64,000 nt of DNA. It comes from Methylotuvimicrobium alcaliphilum 20Z. Lineage in GTDB: Bacteria; Pseudomonadota; Gammaproteobacteria; Methylococcales; Methylomonadaceae. Made by a program: the position numbers and the translations under genes. Shown one piece after another: positions 54,625 through 63,056 of the stretch (position 1 is the stretch's first letter; each line of letters opens with the position of its first letter). The stretch covers positions 4,278,001-4,342,000 of the forward strand of contig NC_016112.1 in assembly GCF_000968535.2 (NCBI RefSeq). The letters run 5' to 3'. The notes beneath the pieces are model-generated. The model was not told the origin of the DNA. It saw nothing but the letters and a program-made list of their open reading frames with translations, and searched no databases.

Positions 54625-57018
54625 ATGACTGACTACCAGCCGCTTCCTCCGGAAGCCTTGAAATTAACTATTAACCCGAACAGCCTGGATATCCCCCAGG
54701 CAATAACTACCGAGCAGCCTTCCATTATAGGTCAAGCCCGCGCCCGATCGGCATTGGAATTCGGCGTCGCGATGCAAAATCCCGGCTATAACATTTATGT
54801 CATGGGCGAACCGGGCACCGGGCGTCTGTCAATGATTACCCAACAGCTTGAACAATCGGCTCCAAATCAACCGACGCCGCCAAGTTATGCTTATGTCGAT
54901 AATTTCGATAATCCGCGCGAACCGGTCTCGATCGAATTGCCTGCAGGATTTGGACAGAAGTTCTGCGCCGATATCGATGAATTGATCGACAATTTGCTGG
55001 CTACTTTTCCGGCCGTTTTTGAAAGTCCGACCTATCAGCAAAAAAAAGCCGCGATCGAACGCGGCTTTAATCAACGCTATAACATGGCGATTCATCAAGT
55101 CGAGAAAAAAGCGGAATCCTTGAATGTCGCGCTCTATCGCGAGAGTGAAACGATCACTTTCGTGCCCGTTAAGGACGACAAGTTATTGGAAGACGAGCAA
55201 TTCATACAATTACCGCAAGCCGAGCGCGAAGCGTTTCACCGTCATACCGAGGAGCTCGAAAACTATCTTGGCGATGTCTTGCTGGAGCTGCCGCAATGGC
55301 GGCGTTCACTGGTCGAACAACTCAAGCAATTGGACGATGCGACGATTAATCAAGCCATCGAACCGCTCTTCGAGGCGTTGATCGAAGACTATCAAAACGT
55401 CGACGATGCCATCACCTATTTAGACGAAATCAAAAAAAACCTGAGTCAAACCATCGTCGACGTATTGGCTGCGAATCCTGGACTCGATAGCCGCGATCAG
55501 ATCAGTAAGCGCCTTTTGCTGAAAGAGCAGTACGCTCCTAACGTCTTGGTCGATTATAAAACCGAATGCGGTGCGCCGGTCGTTTACGACCCGCATCCGA
55601 TTTATCCGAATTTATTCGGGCGCATCGAATATATCAGCGATCAAGGCACCCTGGTCACCAACTACCGACGAATCTGCCCGGGCTCGCTGCATCAGGCCAA
55701 CGGCGGTTATTTGATACTCGATGCCGAAAAACTGCTCACTTATCCTTTCGTCTGGGAAGGTTTAAAGCGCGCGCTGAAGTCCGGTCGTATCGAAATCGAG
55801 TCGCCTTATTCGGAGCTCGGCATCAATACAATGACGTTAAAGCCGGAAGTTATCCCGCTCAACATCAAAGTAGTTTTAGTCGGCTCGCGGGATATTTATT
55901 ACCTATTGCATGAACTGGACGACGAATTTAACGAAATGTTCAGAGTGCTGGCCGATTTCGATCACCGCATTTTGCTGAATCCGGATTCGATGCAAAATTT
56001 TGCGCAACTGATGATAAGACATGCGCGCGACACCGGCTCCAAAACATTGACTTCGGCCGCTATTGCCCGCCTCATCGAGCATAGCTGCAGGCTTTCCGAA
56101 AACCAGCACCGTTTATCGGCGCATATTAACGATTCCCTCGAAATCATCGGCGAAGCAAACCTCTTGTGCGCGCGTAACGCCGCAGAATTCATCGACCAAG
56201 CCCATATCGAGCAGGCCCTTTCCGCGCGCGAACAACGCAACGGTAGGCTATCCGAGGAAATTCTCGACGAAATGCTCGACGGTACGATTTTGATCGATAC
56301 CGACGGCACCGCAATCGGTAAGGCAAACGGCTTGACTGTTCTGGAAATCGGCGGCAGCAGTTTCGGCGCGCCGGCGCGTATCACCGCGACGGTTTACCCC
56401 GGTTCCCGTGGCATCGTCGATATCGAACGCGAAGCCGAACTCGGTCAAGCCCTTCATTCGAAAGGCGTGATGATATTGACCGGCTATCTCGGGCATTGTT
56501 ACGCACAACAATTTCCGTTTGCCATTTCTGCCAGCATCGCAGTCGAACAATCCTACGGTTATATCGACGGCGATAGCGCATCCTTGGCCGAATTATGTTG
56601 TTTGATATCGGCGCTGACACGAACGCCGATCAAGCAAGGTTTTGCCGTGACCGGATCGATCAATCAATACGGCGAAGTGCAAGCCATCGGCGGCGTCAAT
56701 GAAAAAATCGAAGGCTTTTTTAGACTATGCAAAGCGCGTGGCTTAACCGGTCAACAAGGCGTGATCATTCCTGCGGCGAATAAACGTAATCTCATGCTGA
56801 TGAAGGATGTTATCGATGCGGTTGAAGCGGGACAATTTGCCGTCTATGCGGTCTCGACCGTCGATGAAGCACTAGAATTATTAACCGGCCAAGAAGCCGG
56901 CTTCATGGATTCGGAAGGCAACTATCCGGAAAATAGTATTAACTTCAAGGCCATTTCGAGACTTAAGGAAATCTCCGATATGGCGCATGAGGAAGATAAA
57001 GAAGAGGGGCCGGAATAA
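54625..57018 (+). CDS. LonB/YcbZ-type AAA+ protease
   Basis: The product has 797 aa. The N-terminal part is the AAA_32 type (IIGQARARSALEFGVAMQNP), with nucleotide loop YVMGEPGTGRLSM, in which Arg replaces the usual Walker Lys. DEIKKNLSQTIVDVLAANPG lies in the inserted helical domain, and NGGYLILDAEKLL follows. The C-terminal Lon protease domain, about 560-770, has the dyad Ser in IDGDSASLAELCCLISALTR and Lys in IGGVNEKIEGFFRLCKARGL. The substrate and regulation are unknown; E. coli YcbZ is the nearest named relative. The tail is acidic (HEEDKEEGPE). Confidence 0.93.
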   Translation: MTDYQPLPPEALKLTINPNSLDIPQAITTEQPSIIGQARARSALEFGVAMQNPGYNIYVMGEPGTGRLSMITQQLEQSAPNQPTPPSYAYVDNFDNPREPVSIELPAGFGQKFCADIDELIDNLLATFPAVFESPTYQQKKAAIERGFNQRYNMAIHQVEKKAESLNVALYRESETITFVPVKDDKLLEDEQFIQLPQAEREAFHRHTEELENYLGDVLLELPQWRRSLVEQLKQLDDATINQAIEPLFEALIEDYQNVDDAITYLDEIKKNLSQTIVDVLAANPGLDSRDQISKRLLLKEQYAPNVLVDYKTECGAPVVYDPHPIYPNLFGRIEYISDQGTLVTNYRRICPGSLHQANGGYLILDAEKLLTYPFVWEGLKRALKSGRIEIESPYSELGINTMTLKPEVIPLNIKVVLVGSRDIYYLLHELDDEFNEMFRVLADFDHRILLNPDSMQNFAQLMIRHARDTGSKTLTSAAIARLIEHSCRLSENQHRLSAHINDSLEIIGEANLLCARNAAEFIDQAHIEQALSAREQRNGRLSEEILDEMLDGTILIDTDGTAIGKANGLTVLEIGGSSFGAPARITATVYPGSRGIVDIEREAELGQALHSKGVMILTGYLGHCYAQQFPFAISASIAVEQSYGYIDGDSASLAELCCLISALTRTPIKQGFAVTGSINQYGEVQAIGGVNEKIEGFFRLCKARGLTGQQGVIIPAANKRNLMLMKDVIDAVEAGQFAVYAVSTVDEALELLTGQEAGFMDSEGNYPENSINFKAISRLKEISDMAHEEDKEEGPE

Positions 57019-57033
57019 AGCTAAGGATTTGAT

Positions 57034-57125
57034 TATACTCATCGTATATCAAAATTCGGTTGCTCAATTGAATTGCGCCTTCGGCAGTGCAGGCTTTTGG
57101 CCCTACAAAATCTATGGCACTGCCG
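57034..57125. repeat. partial dispersed repeat with inner hairpin
   Basis: A left arm TATACTCATCGTATATCAAA then ATTCGG (57034-57059) resembles the arms at 38321. It is followed by a hairpin CGGCAGTGC / GCACTGCCG (57082-57090 with 57117-57125). The conserved core is absent. It lies 16 nt after the protease stop. Confidence 0.6.
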
Positions 57126-57163
57126 ACATTCTATCGCTGAATATCCCCGGCGACTCTCGCGTA

Positions 57164-57826
57164 TCACATGCCGAATAGGTGTTTCCGTTTTACCTGCGAT
57201 CTAGCTCCTAAACCCAACAATCCGATACTGAAAAGCAGCGTTAAACTAGGCTCCGGTACCGTCAATGCTAGTGTACTGATGCCGCGGTCTTCGGCTGGTC
57301 TGATAAAGGCGGATACATGAGAGTAATCGTTGCTGACATTGCCGCCTTTGTTTGTCCAGCGGCTATTGAATCCACCATCAATACCGAGTGCGATCCCGCT
57401 GAATAAATAAGCAATGGTGCTATTGTTAGCCTGCTTAACAAGCAAAGTCCAATCGACAAATTTTCCCAGCCAATCATCCGGTGCAAGCAATGAATAAGAA
57501 AACAAGTCATCTCCTGTATTAGGATCCGATAATTCCGATACGGTTAATGTGAAGCCGGCGATATCGGCGCCGCTTGACTCAAAACCATTGCCGTCATTGA
57601 ATTTACCGATAAAGGAAAATGCATCGCCTTCCCCTTTAAGGTTATCGCTTACAAAAGTTTTTTCTTGCGGGGGGCGAATCGTACTATCGCCGATGCATGC
57701 GGTGGCATAGAAGCCGTTAGCCATTGCGTCATTCGCATTGCAAGCAATTATCGATGCCGTCGAATTTAACGGTACCCCCAGTAAAAATAAACATATCCAC
57801 AGTAAAACAGGCTCACAAAATCTCAT
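57164..57826 (-). CDS. PEP-CTERM sorting-domain protein
   Basis: The 220-aa precursor has an N-terminal signal peptide (VLLWICLFLLGVPLNSTASI). Its central domain contains NDGNGFESSGADIAGFTLTV, SDPNTGDDLFSYSLLAPDDW and YLFSGIALGIDGGFNSRWTN. The C-terminal V-P-E-P-S-L-T-L-L-F-S-I-G-L-L-G-L-G helix plus basic tail QVKRKHLFGM is the exosortase signal. AGGAATGCAAC precedes the ATG. The domain is of the all-beta type frequent in PEP-CTERM proteins; its function is unknown. Confidence 0.92.
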   Translation of the reverse strand: MRFCEPVLLWICLFLLGVPLNSTASIIACNANDAMANGFYATACIGDSTIRPPQEKTFVSDNLKGEGDAFSFIGKFNDGNGFESSGADIAGFTLTVSELSDPNTGDDLFSYSLLAPDDWLGKFVDWTLLVKQANNSTIAYLFSGIALGIDGGFNSRWTNKGGNVSNDYSHVSAFIRPAEDRGISTLALTVPEPSLTLLFSIGLLGLGARSQVKRKHLFGM

Positions 57827-57912
57827 GTTGCATTCCTAAAGAAATTAAAAAAGAGGGTAATAATGAACAACAAAATTTGATAATACTGGGCTGAACCTAG
57901 AAAAAGCATTTC

Positions 57913-58066
57913 ACCATGAAGATCATGAAGAATAAGAAGTTAATTAACTTGTCATTTGTTGGCATGCAACTTTCGCTCGCCCGAAAGATTAGCTGCAATG
58001 TTTAGGTAATCTCTTGAAATACTTCATTAACTTCATGCGCTTCATGGTTGAACTGCCGAATTTAGG
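57913..58066. repeat. CATGAAG-type inverted-repeat element
   Basis: The left arm ACCATGAAGATCATGAAG (57913-57930) and right arm CTTCATGCGCTTCATGGT (58031-58048) are imperfect inverted repeats, followed by TGAACTGCCGAATTTAGG. Related copies lie at 52718 (solo arm) and 61765-61839 (short form). Confidence 0.7.
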
Positions 58067-58121
58067 CTGAACGTTTATGCCTGATCAAAAGCGCAATTAA
58101 TCATTCAGTGCCGTTGCGCTT

Positions 58122-58274
58122 CTAGTCTTCGCTATGACTGGTTTTTCTCATGAAGCCGAATGTAATCAATGCAAAACTCAACAGAAAAAATAAAGAAGGT
58201 CCGGGGGCCGTTGACGTCAACGCTTTAAAAAGGAGGGCCAAGATGGAATACAGCAATATTGATTTTGCGTTCAT
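58122..58274 (-). CDS. 50-aa mini PEP-CTERM-like ORF (signal peptide joined to sorting helix)
   Basis: The ORF is 50 codons with ATG at 58274, preceded by TAGGATCAACA. It begins MNAKSILLYSILALLFKALT, a signal-peptide-like start. Directly after STAPGPS comes LFFLLSFALITFGF, then the basic end MRKTSHSED. The second part looks like a PEP-CTERM signal with P-G-P-S in place of P-E-P-S. A globular domain is missing altogether. It may be the scar of an internal deletion in a PEP-CTERM gene or a genuine small membrane protein. It lies on the same strand as the PEP-CTERM gene at 57164. Confidence 0.5.
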   Translation of the reverse strand: MNAKSILLYSILALLFKALTSTAPGPSLFFLLSFALITFGFMRKTSHSED

Positions 58275-58406
58275 TGTTGATCCTATAATTCAATTAAGTT
58301 TCAAAAAAGTAACTGCTATTTAATCAATAGCATTTTTCAAGCCAACTCTCTTAAATCTCTATTCCTGCTTACTGCATCAATGAACATAACCAAGCCAATG
58401 CCTTCT

Positions 58407-58449
58407 AAGAACCGAACCGCCTCATACGGCAAGCAACGGTTCTTTTTTT
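58407..58449 (+). terminator. hairpin with T-run
   Basis: The stem AAGAACCG / CGGTTCTT (58407-58414 with 58437-58444) encloses a smaller hairpin region (CCGCCTCATACGGC) and is followed by a run of seven T (58443-58449). It has the form of a plus-strand intrinsic terminator, though no plus-strand gene is apparent just upstream; it may cut read-through before the sigma-54 activator. Confidence 0.6.
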
Positions 58450-58612
58450 GATTAAAACCGAAATTCTATTAATAATGAATTAATCAGTTAGAATGCTTTC
58501 CGGGCCTGACAACAATGTCATGTTGACTGTCAGGGCTGACACGTCACTAAATCGAAATACTGACAAGTGGCGCTGAAATTTGGTTTTCGGATATAGCTTG
58601 CTGATTGGAACT

Positions 58613-59929
58613 ATGCAAATAAACTCGTTCACGCTGAATTCTCTGCTCGAAACCCACGACCTGCCTTTTATTATTGTCAATGCAGCTCAACAAATCGTCG
58701 GCGTTAATCGCGCTTGGGAAAATCATTTCGGGCAGACCAGAGAAAGTATTTTGGGTAATGCGTGCTGCAATAATCCGGGCGATTGCCGGCATCGACGTTT
58801 TTTTCAAACGCTTGAACCTTATGCGGGTTTATTCAGCGATACCCTGGACGAACGCGAGTATTTATTGAAAGTTCGGGGCTATCCTTTGCTCGATACCGAC
58901 GGCACGCTTTATCTGGGAGAGTCGGTACTTACCGCCGGTGCGTCGGAACCTCAGGATAAAAGCCCGAAGATGGTTGGCACGTCTTCTGCTTTCATAAATC
59001 TGAAATCTAACTTGCAAAAGGCCGCTCAATCGAATGTACCGGTCATGTTAAACGGCGAAACCGGAACCGGCAAAGAGCTCGCCGCCGAATTTATTCATCG
59101 GCAATCGCAAAATGCCGATGGAGAATTTGTCATCGTCGATTGCACGGTACTCGGAGAAGACTTGTTCGAAAGCGAACTGTTCGGCCATGAAAAGGGCTCC
59201 TTTACCGGGGCGGCATCCGCCAAAAAAGGATTGTTCGAACTAGCGGACGGAGGCACTTTGTTTCTTGATGAGGTCGGCGAATTGCCGGTCTCTTTACAAC
59301 CTAAGTTATTAAGAGCATTAGAAAGCGGCCAATTTAGGCGGGTAGGCGGTACCACATCGTTGACATCGACGGTTCGAGTCGTGACGGCCACACACAGAAA
59401 CCTTGGAGAAATGGTGAGAAACGGACTGTTCCGGGAAGATTTGTTTTACCGATTGTCGGTTTTTCCGTTAGAAATACCGGCTTTGAGAGACCGGATAGAG
59501 GATATGCCGGCACTGGTAGGACATTTTCTTAAGTCTTTCGGGCAACGCGACTGCTGTGTATATAGTACGACCAAAGCCGCCATGCAAAAATTAATGCAGC
59601 ACAAATGGCCCGGCAATATACGCGAACTGAAAAATTGCCTGCAGCTGGCAACGTGCCTTTGCAAAAACCACACTATCGATGAACTGGACATTTCCATCAT
59701 GCGGCGTCAAGGCGCTACATTAAAACCCGGTATGATAGAAAGACGCGGACAAGGAGCGGTAATTGAGGACACTGGGGCATCAAACATAAACCCTTTGGAT
59801 ACTATCGAAGCCGAGTTCATTCGGTCCTTGATCAAAAAATATCAAGGCAACCGTAAGCTGATTGCTTCCGAAATGAATATCAGCGAAAGAACTTTATACC
59901 GCAAATTAAATCGCCTCAATATCAATTAA
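58613..59929 (+). CDS. sigma-54-dependent transcriptional activator with PAS-like, Cys-containing sensor domain
   Basis: From the ATG at 58613 the protein has 438 aa; a TTG eleven codons upstream is possible. The N-terminal PAS-like domain contains C51, C52, C58 and H60 (NACCNNPGDCRHRRFF), suggestive of a metal or redox site. The AAA+ domain has Walker A MLNGETGTGKELAAEFIHRQ, the sigma-54 loop as GSFTGA, Walker B GGTLFLDEVGEL and arginine-finger region FREDLFYRLSVFPLEIPALR. The end is a Fis-type HTH (RKLIASEMNISERTLYRKLN). It should activate RpoN promoters. The next gene (HDOD) starts 11 nt later, probably in the same operon. Confidence 0.93.
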   Translation: MQINSFTLNSLLETHDLPFIIVNAAQQIVGVNRAWENHFGQTRESILGNACCNNPGDCRHRRFFQTLEPYAGLFSDTLDEREYLLKVRGYPLLDTDGTLYLGESVLTAGASEPQDKSPKMVGTSSAFINLKSNLQKAAQSNVPVMLNGETGTGKELAAEFIHRQSQNADGEFVIVDCTVLGEDLFESELFGHEKGSFTGAASAKKGLFELADGGTLFLDEVGELPVSLQPKLLRALESGQFRRVGGTTSLTSTVRVVTATHRNLGEMVRNGLFREDLFYRLSVFPLEIPALRDRIEDMPALVGHFLKSFGQRDCCVYSTTKAAMQKLMQHKWPGNIRELKNCLQLATCLCKNHTIDELDISIMRRQGATLKPGMIERRGQGAVIEDTGASNINPLDTIEAEFIRSLIKKYQGNRKLIASEMNISERTLYRKLNRLNIN

Positions 59930-59940
59930 TAGAGTTGACA

Positions 59941-60864
59941 ATGGAATCATCACTGAGTAGTTGGACTATCAACACTATCGATCCAGGCTTGGATAATTTT
60001 TCGCATCCGGTAGACTTGCGTGAAGAAATCAATCGCATCAAGGCGCTACCACCCTTGCCGGGTATCGCTCGGCAAATTATTGAATTGGCGTCGGATCCGT
60101 TAGCGGATGTTAAAAAATTGGCGGCAATCATCGAAATGGATCCCATTCTGAGCTCGCAAGTGATTCGCTGGGCCGGTTCGGCCCTTTACGGCTACCGGGG
60201 CAAGCTCGTATCGATACAAGAGTCGATAGCCCGTGTATTAGGCTATGATTTTGTGATGAATTTGGCTCTGGGCCTTAGCGCGTTATCGCCGCTTAAAGCG
60301 CCGAAAATCGGGAAGGTCGGCACTCGAATGTTATGGATTCAAGCCATTGCCGGTTCCCGCCTGACATTGACACTCGGCGAAATGATGCCGGCCGAAGAAA
60401 GACCGGACCGTCAAACGTTGTTTTTAGCCTCGTTGCTGCACAACATCGGCTTTCCATTGCTCGGGCACGAGTTTCCGGAAGAGTTTGCTTATTTATCGAG
60501 AATCATCGATGCCAATGCCACACTAAGCGTTTACAACATCGAGCGGTTTGCCTTCGGCGTCGACCATACTTTGCTAGGCGCTTGGCTCATGCGCAGCTGG
60601 TCGATGCCGAAACCGATTGTCGATGTCGTTTATCATCACCATAACCCTCATTACCGCGGCGACAATTACCGGCTTAATTTATTGGTGTATTTAAGCGATT
60701 GCTTATTGGGAACCTTAGGTATCGGCGACGGGCAAAATCAAAATTACGGCGAAGAGGAATTTGCCGTATTGAATTTGAATTCGGATGCGGTTCATCAAAA
60801 ACTCGCCGAACTCAGTGCTTCGCTTGACGATATTGCCGCAATGGCCGACCAATTGACTAGCTAA
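59941..60864 (+). CDS. HDOD-domain signalling protein
   Basis: From the ATG at 59941 the protein has 307 aa. The HDOD domain spans about 30-230: EINRIKALPPLPGIARQIIE, AAIIEMDPILSSQVIRWAGS, SIQESIARVLGYDFVMNLAL, and a degenerate HD region LASLLHNIGFPLLGHEF, with VYHHHNPHY further on. The histidine-metal motif is changed relative to true HD phosphohydrolases (H-N in place of H-D), as usual for HDOD proteins, which act as adaptors in signalling. Its position after the sigma-54 activator suggests a common regulatory unit. Confidence 0.9.
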   Translation: MESSLSSWTINTIDPGLDNFSHPVDLREEINRIKALPPLPGIARQIIELASDPLADVKKLAAIIEMDPILSSQVIRWAGSALYGYRGKLVSIQESIARVLGYDFVMNLALGLSALSPLKAPKIGKVGTRMLWIQAIAGSRLTLTLGEMMPAEERPDRQTLFLASLLHNIGFPLLGHEFPEEFAYLSRIIDANATLSVYNIERFAFGVDHTLLGAWLMRSWSMPKPIVDVVYHHHNPHYRGDNYRLNLLVYLSDCLLGTLGIGDGQNQNYGEEEFAVLNLNSDAVHQKLAELSASLDDIAAMADQLTS

Positions 60865-60898
60865 TGAGGATGTAAAAGTATTGGCGAATACATCATTA

Positions 60899-61750
60899 GG
60901 GGCTGTTGCCGTTTTGTAATGTACCCTTGAATTTCAATAATTCCGCCTCATAACTCGTTTATTTTTAGCCAAAAATAAGCAAACTATGCCGCGACAAATG
61001 TTAACGGATGAACGGTGGGAAAAATTGAAGATGACTATGTTGAAAATGGGAATATATGACAAACCCTTTCTTCGGCAAACAACCGAAGGGATTTTTTATC
61101 GTTTGCGCGTAGGTTGTCCCTGGCGAGATCTACCCAGTGCCTTTGGTAACTGGAATGCTGTTTATAAACGCTTCAATGAATGGTCTCGTAAAGAAAAACT
61201 GATGGGTATTTTTAACGAACTGATCGTTGAGCCTGACTTGGAATGGCAATTTATTGATGGCAGTATTGTGAAAGCTCATCAGCATAGTAGCGGTGCGGCA
61301 CATGGTCAAGAATCAGCGATTGGTAAGTCGGTGGCGGGCAATACAACCAAAATCCATATGGCTGTTGATGCCTGTGGTCTTCCCATCCACTTTACACTGA
61401 CAGGTGGCGAAGTTCATGATTGTAAAGAAGCGCCAATCTTAGTCGCTGAACTGCCTAAGGCAGACTATATCGTTGCTGACAAAGGCTATGACAGTGAACC
61501 ACTCCGTGTTCAGATTAAAGAAAAAGGAGCTGTTCCTGTCATTCCAAGAAAAAAGAATTCAACCGTAGGGAATGATGATATGGATTGGTGTCTCTACAAA
61601 TATCGTCACCTCGTTGAAAATGTGTTTGCAAGACTGAAACATTTCAGAGCTATTGCTACACGATATGACAAGCTAAAACGAAATTTTGAAGCTTCTGTGG
61701 CCTTAGCTTGCGCTTTTTTATGGTTACCTATGTGAAACGGCAACAGCCCC
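60899..61750 (+). mobile_element. IS5-family insertion sequence, 852 bp
   Basis: Terminal inverted repeats GGGGCTGTTGCCGTTT (60899-60914) and AAACGGCAACAGCCCC (61735-61750) are perfect over 16 bp. The flanks give a TA duplication (TTA before, TAA after), typical of the IS427-like group. It contains a single intact transposase gene, so it is potentially active. It inserted downstream of the HDOD gene, next to a CATGAAG repeat. Confidence 0.93.
60986..61735 (+). CDS. IS5-family transposase
   Basis: The 249-aa product has the DUF4096-like N-terminal region (MLTDERWEKLKMTMLKMGIY; RVGCPWRDLPSAFGNWNAVY). The DDE core shows first Asp in FIDGSIVKAHQH, second in IVADKGYDSEPLR and Glu in HLVENVFARLKHFRAIATRY. 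Many relatives are split into two frames; here all domains lie in one frame. The stop codon reaches the first base of the right terminal repeat. Confidence 0.95.
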   Translation: MPRQMLTDERWEKLKMTMLKMGIYDKPFLRQTTEGIFYRLRVGCPWRDLPSAFGNWNAVYKRFNEWSRKEKLMGIFNELIVEPDLEWQFIDGSIVKAHQHSSGAAHGQESAIGKSVAGNTTKIHMAVDACGLPIHFTLTGGEVHDCKEAPILVAELPKADYIVADKGYDSEPLRVQIKEKGAVPVIPRKKNSTVGNDDMDWCLYKYRHLVENVFARLKHFRAIATRYDKLKRNFEASVALACAFLWLPM

Positions 61751-61764
61751 TAAACAATTTATTC

Positions 61765-61839
61765 ACCATGAAGGACATGAAGAAAAAGACTATAAATGCA
61801 ATAAACTAATTGTTCATGTCACTTCATGCGTTTCATGGT
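61765..61839. repeat. CATGAAG-type inverted-repeat element, short form
   Basis: ACCATGAAGGACATGAAG (61765-61782) faces CTTCATGCGTTTCATGGT (61822-61839) across about 39 nt. The right arm abuts the structured repeat that begins at 61840. Confidence 0.7.
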
Positions 61840-62001
61840 TATACCCTTTGCTGGTCAAATTTCGGCGCCGGAGTATCCGTCAAAGGACGCCGTGAATACG
61901 TCCATGTAGGCTCTGTGACAGCATCCCAGCTGTCAAAGCCTTTGCCGAACACCCCGGCACCTCCACGCATCAATGCCGAAATTTGAAGTGCGATGGGTAT
62001 A
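61840..62001 (+). repeat. structured dispersed repeat with GACAGC stem
   Basis: A full-length copy of 162 bp has ends TATACCCTTTGCTGGTCAAA and GCCGAAATTTGAAGTGCGAT then GGGTATA. The core GGACGCCGTGAATACGTCC starts at 61885, and the hairpin TGACAGC-ATCCCA-GCTGTCA spans 61916-61935. Compared with the copy at 38321, the stem has changed on both sides while still pairing. Confidence 0.9.
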
Positions 62002-62074
62002 TTTCGTAAGATTGAATACTTCACAGTCTTTAACTCATGGGGCGGGTTTATACAACTCGCCCCGAACGTATTGC

Positions 62075-62605
62075 TCACTTGCACTCCGGCGGCTCCGGGG
62101 CTTTCGGCGTTTCCCCGAACAAGCTCCAACTCGTATTTTCTTGAACGTCGAAAAGGTAAGGCGCTTCGCGGGCCTTAAGATAAGCGGGCGTATATAAACC
62201 CTCTTGTATACTGAATTCGTCATACACGGCTTCGCAAAGCATTGTCAGCATTAACTCGCCGGCTTGCAATTCGGTGAGTTTCAACTGCGTTTCTATTTTC
62301 GCGCAAACCGTCCCGTCCGCGATTGTTTCGTTTTGTCCGGCAATCCGGTCTCGTCCCGGCTCGCCTCGGTAAATAATTCCCGCCTCGGTTTCATCGAAGC
62401 TCAATCTGCGTGTGCTGCATTCGGTCATCAAGATGACCGGACCGGCTTTCGCGGCACCGATCAATTGATCGGTTTTCGACCAATACAGCAGGGCTTTTCG
62501 CGGCTCGCCGTCGGAATTCAACGCATCCAGTTCAGCTGTATACATCGAAAGCGTACAACCGTTGAGCAGGACTAATAAATAAATCGAAGTAAAAAGTTTT
62601 TTCAT
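62075..62605 (-). CDS. hypothetical lipoprotein (176 aa)
   Basis: The N-terminus MKKLFTSIYLLVLLNGCTLS holds a lipobox (L-L-N-G-C, Cys17). The mature part is polar: ALLYWSKTDQLIGAAKAGPV, LMTECSTRRLSFDETEAGII and TVCAKIETQLKLTELQAGEL, with several Cys residues, ending Pro-rich (GETPKAPEPPECK). GGAACAG lies before the ATG. No family recognised; it should be anchored in the envelope. Confidence 0.75.
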   Translation of the reverse strand: MKKLFTSIYLLVLLNGCTLSMYTAELDALNSDGEPRKALLYWSKTDQLIGAAKAGPVILMTECSTRRLSFDETEAGIIYRGEPGRDRIAGQNETIADGTVCAKIETQLKLTELQAGELMLTMLCEAVYDEFSIQEGLYTPAYLKAREAPYLFDVQENTSWSLFGETPKAPEPPECK

Positions 62606-62622
62606 GTTTTCTGTTCCGCTTA

Positions 62623-63056
62623 GGGTTTGATCGCAAATAACTTCCTTATTTTACGGAGGGTTCGGTTGCTCGATTGGCAGATGTCGGCGGCAGGGCAGAT
62701 TTTTGCTCCTGCAAAATCTGCATTCACGCCATCCATGGCGTTTGCAGATTTTTGCTCCTCGGCAATTGCTGAGTTACATGGATGTAATGAATGCAGAAAA
62801 TGCAGGAGCATTTTTCTGCCCTGCATTGCCCTAATACACGCCATCCATGGCGTAATACAAAATCTGCATTCATGCCATCCATGGCAATTAGTCGCCGCCG
62901 TCAAGCCTACAAGGACGTATTCACCCAGCCCCTAAATTCCATAGCCCATCGGTCATGGTTAATAGTTTTACTAATTTAGGGGCTGGGTCCTGCCAAGCGA
63001 GTTACCGTACCCTCAACAAAGCGTATAGTTCCAGGACGTTATTTATCACGAAATCC
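62623..63056 (-). repeat. expanded structured dispersed repeat, long-arm subtype
   Basis: The arms match the copy at 43930: GATCGCAAATAACTTCC on the left, GACGTTATTTATCACGAAAT then CC on the right, with GGTTGCTCGATTGGCAG facing CTGCCAAGCGAGTTACC. On the minus strand the core (GTGAATACGTCC, TAGGCTTGACGGCGGC) is followed by a loop expanded to roughly 190 nt. That loop carries repeated motifs GCCATCCATGGC (three times), CAAAATCTGCATTCA and TTTTGCTCCT before the pairing GCCGCC. A 64-bp inverted repeat interrupts the core side. Confidence 0.8.
62924..62987. mobile_element. 64-bp palindromic insert within a dispersed repeat
   Basis: CCCAGCCCCTAAATT (62924-62938) and its exact complement AATTTAGGGGCTGGG (62973-62987) bound a 64-bp segment replacing four bases (GGCG) of the usual core GTATTCACGGCGTCCTG. 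It has no coding capacity. Confidence 0.65.

Noticed and set aside
58407-58449. Resemblance of the CCGCCTCATACGG stretch to the terminal domains of a group II intron.
   Set aside because: Only a dozen bases match from memory, with no domain V or reverse transcriptase nearby; an ordinary terminator-like hairpin explains it.
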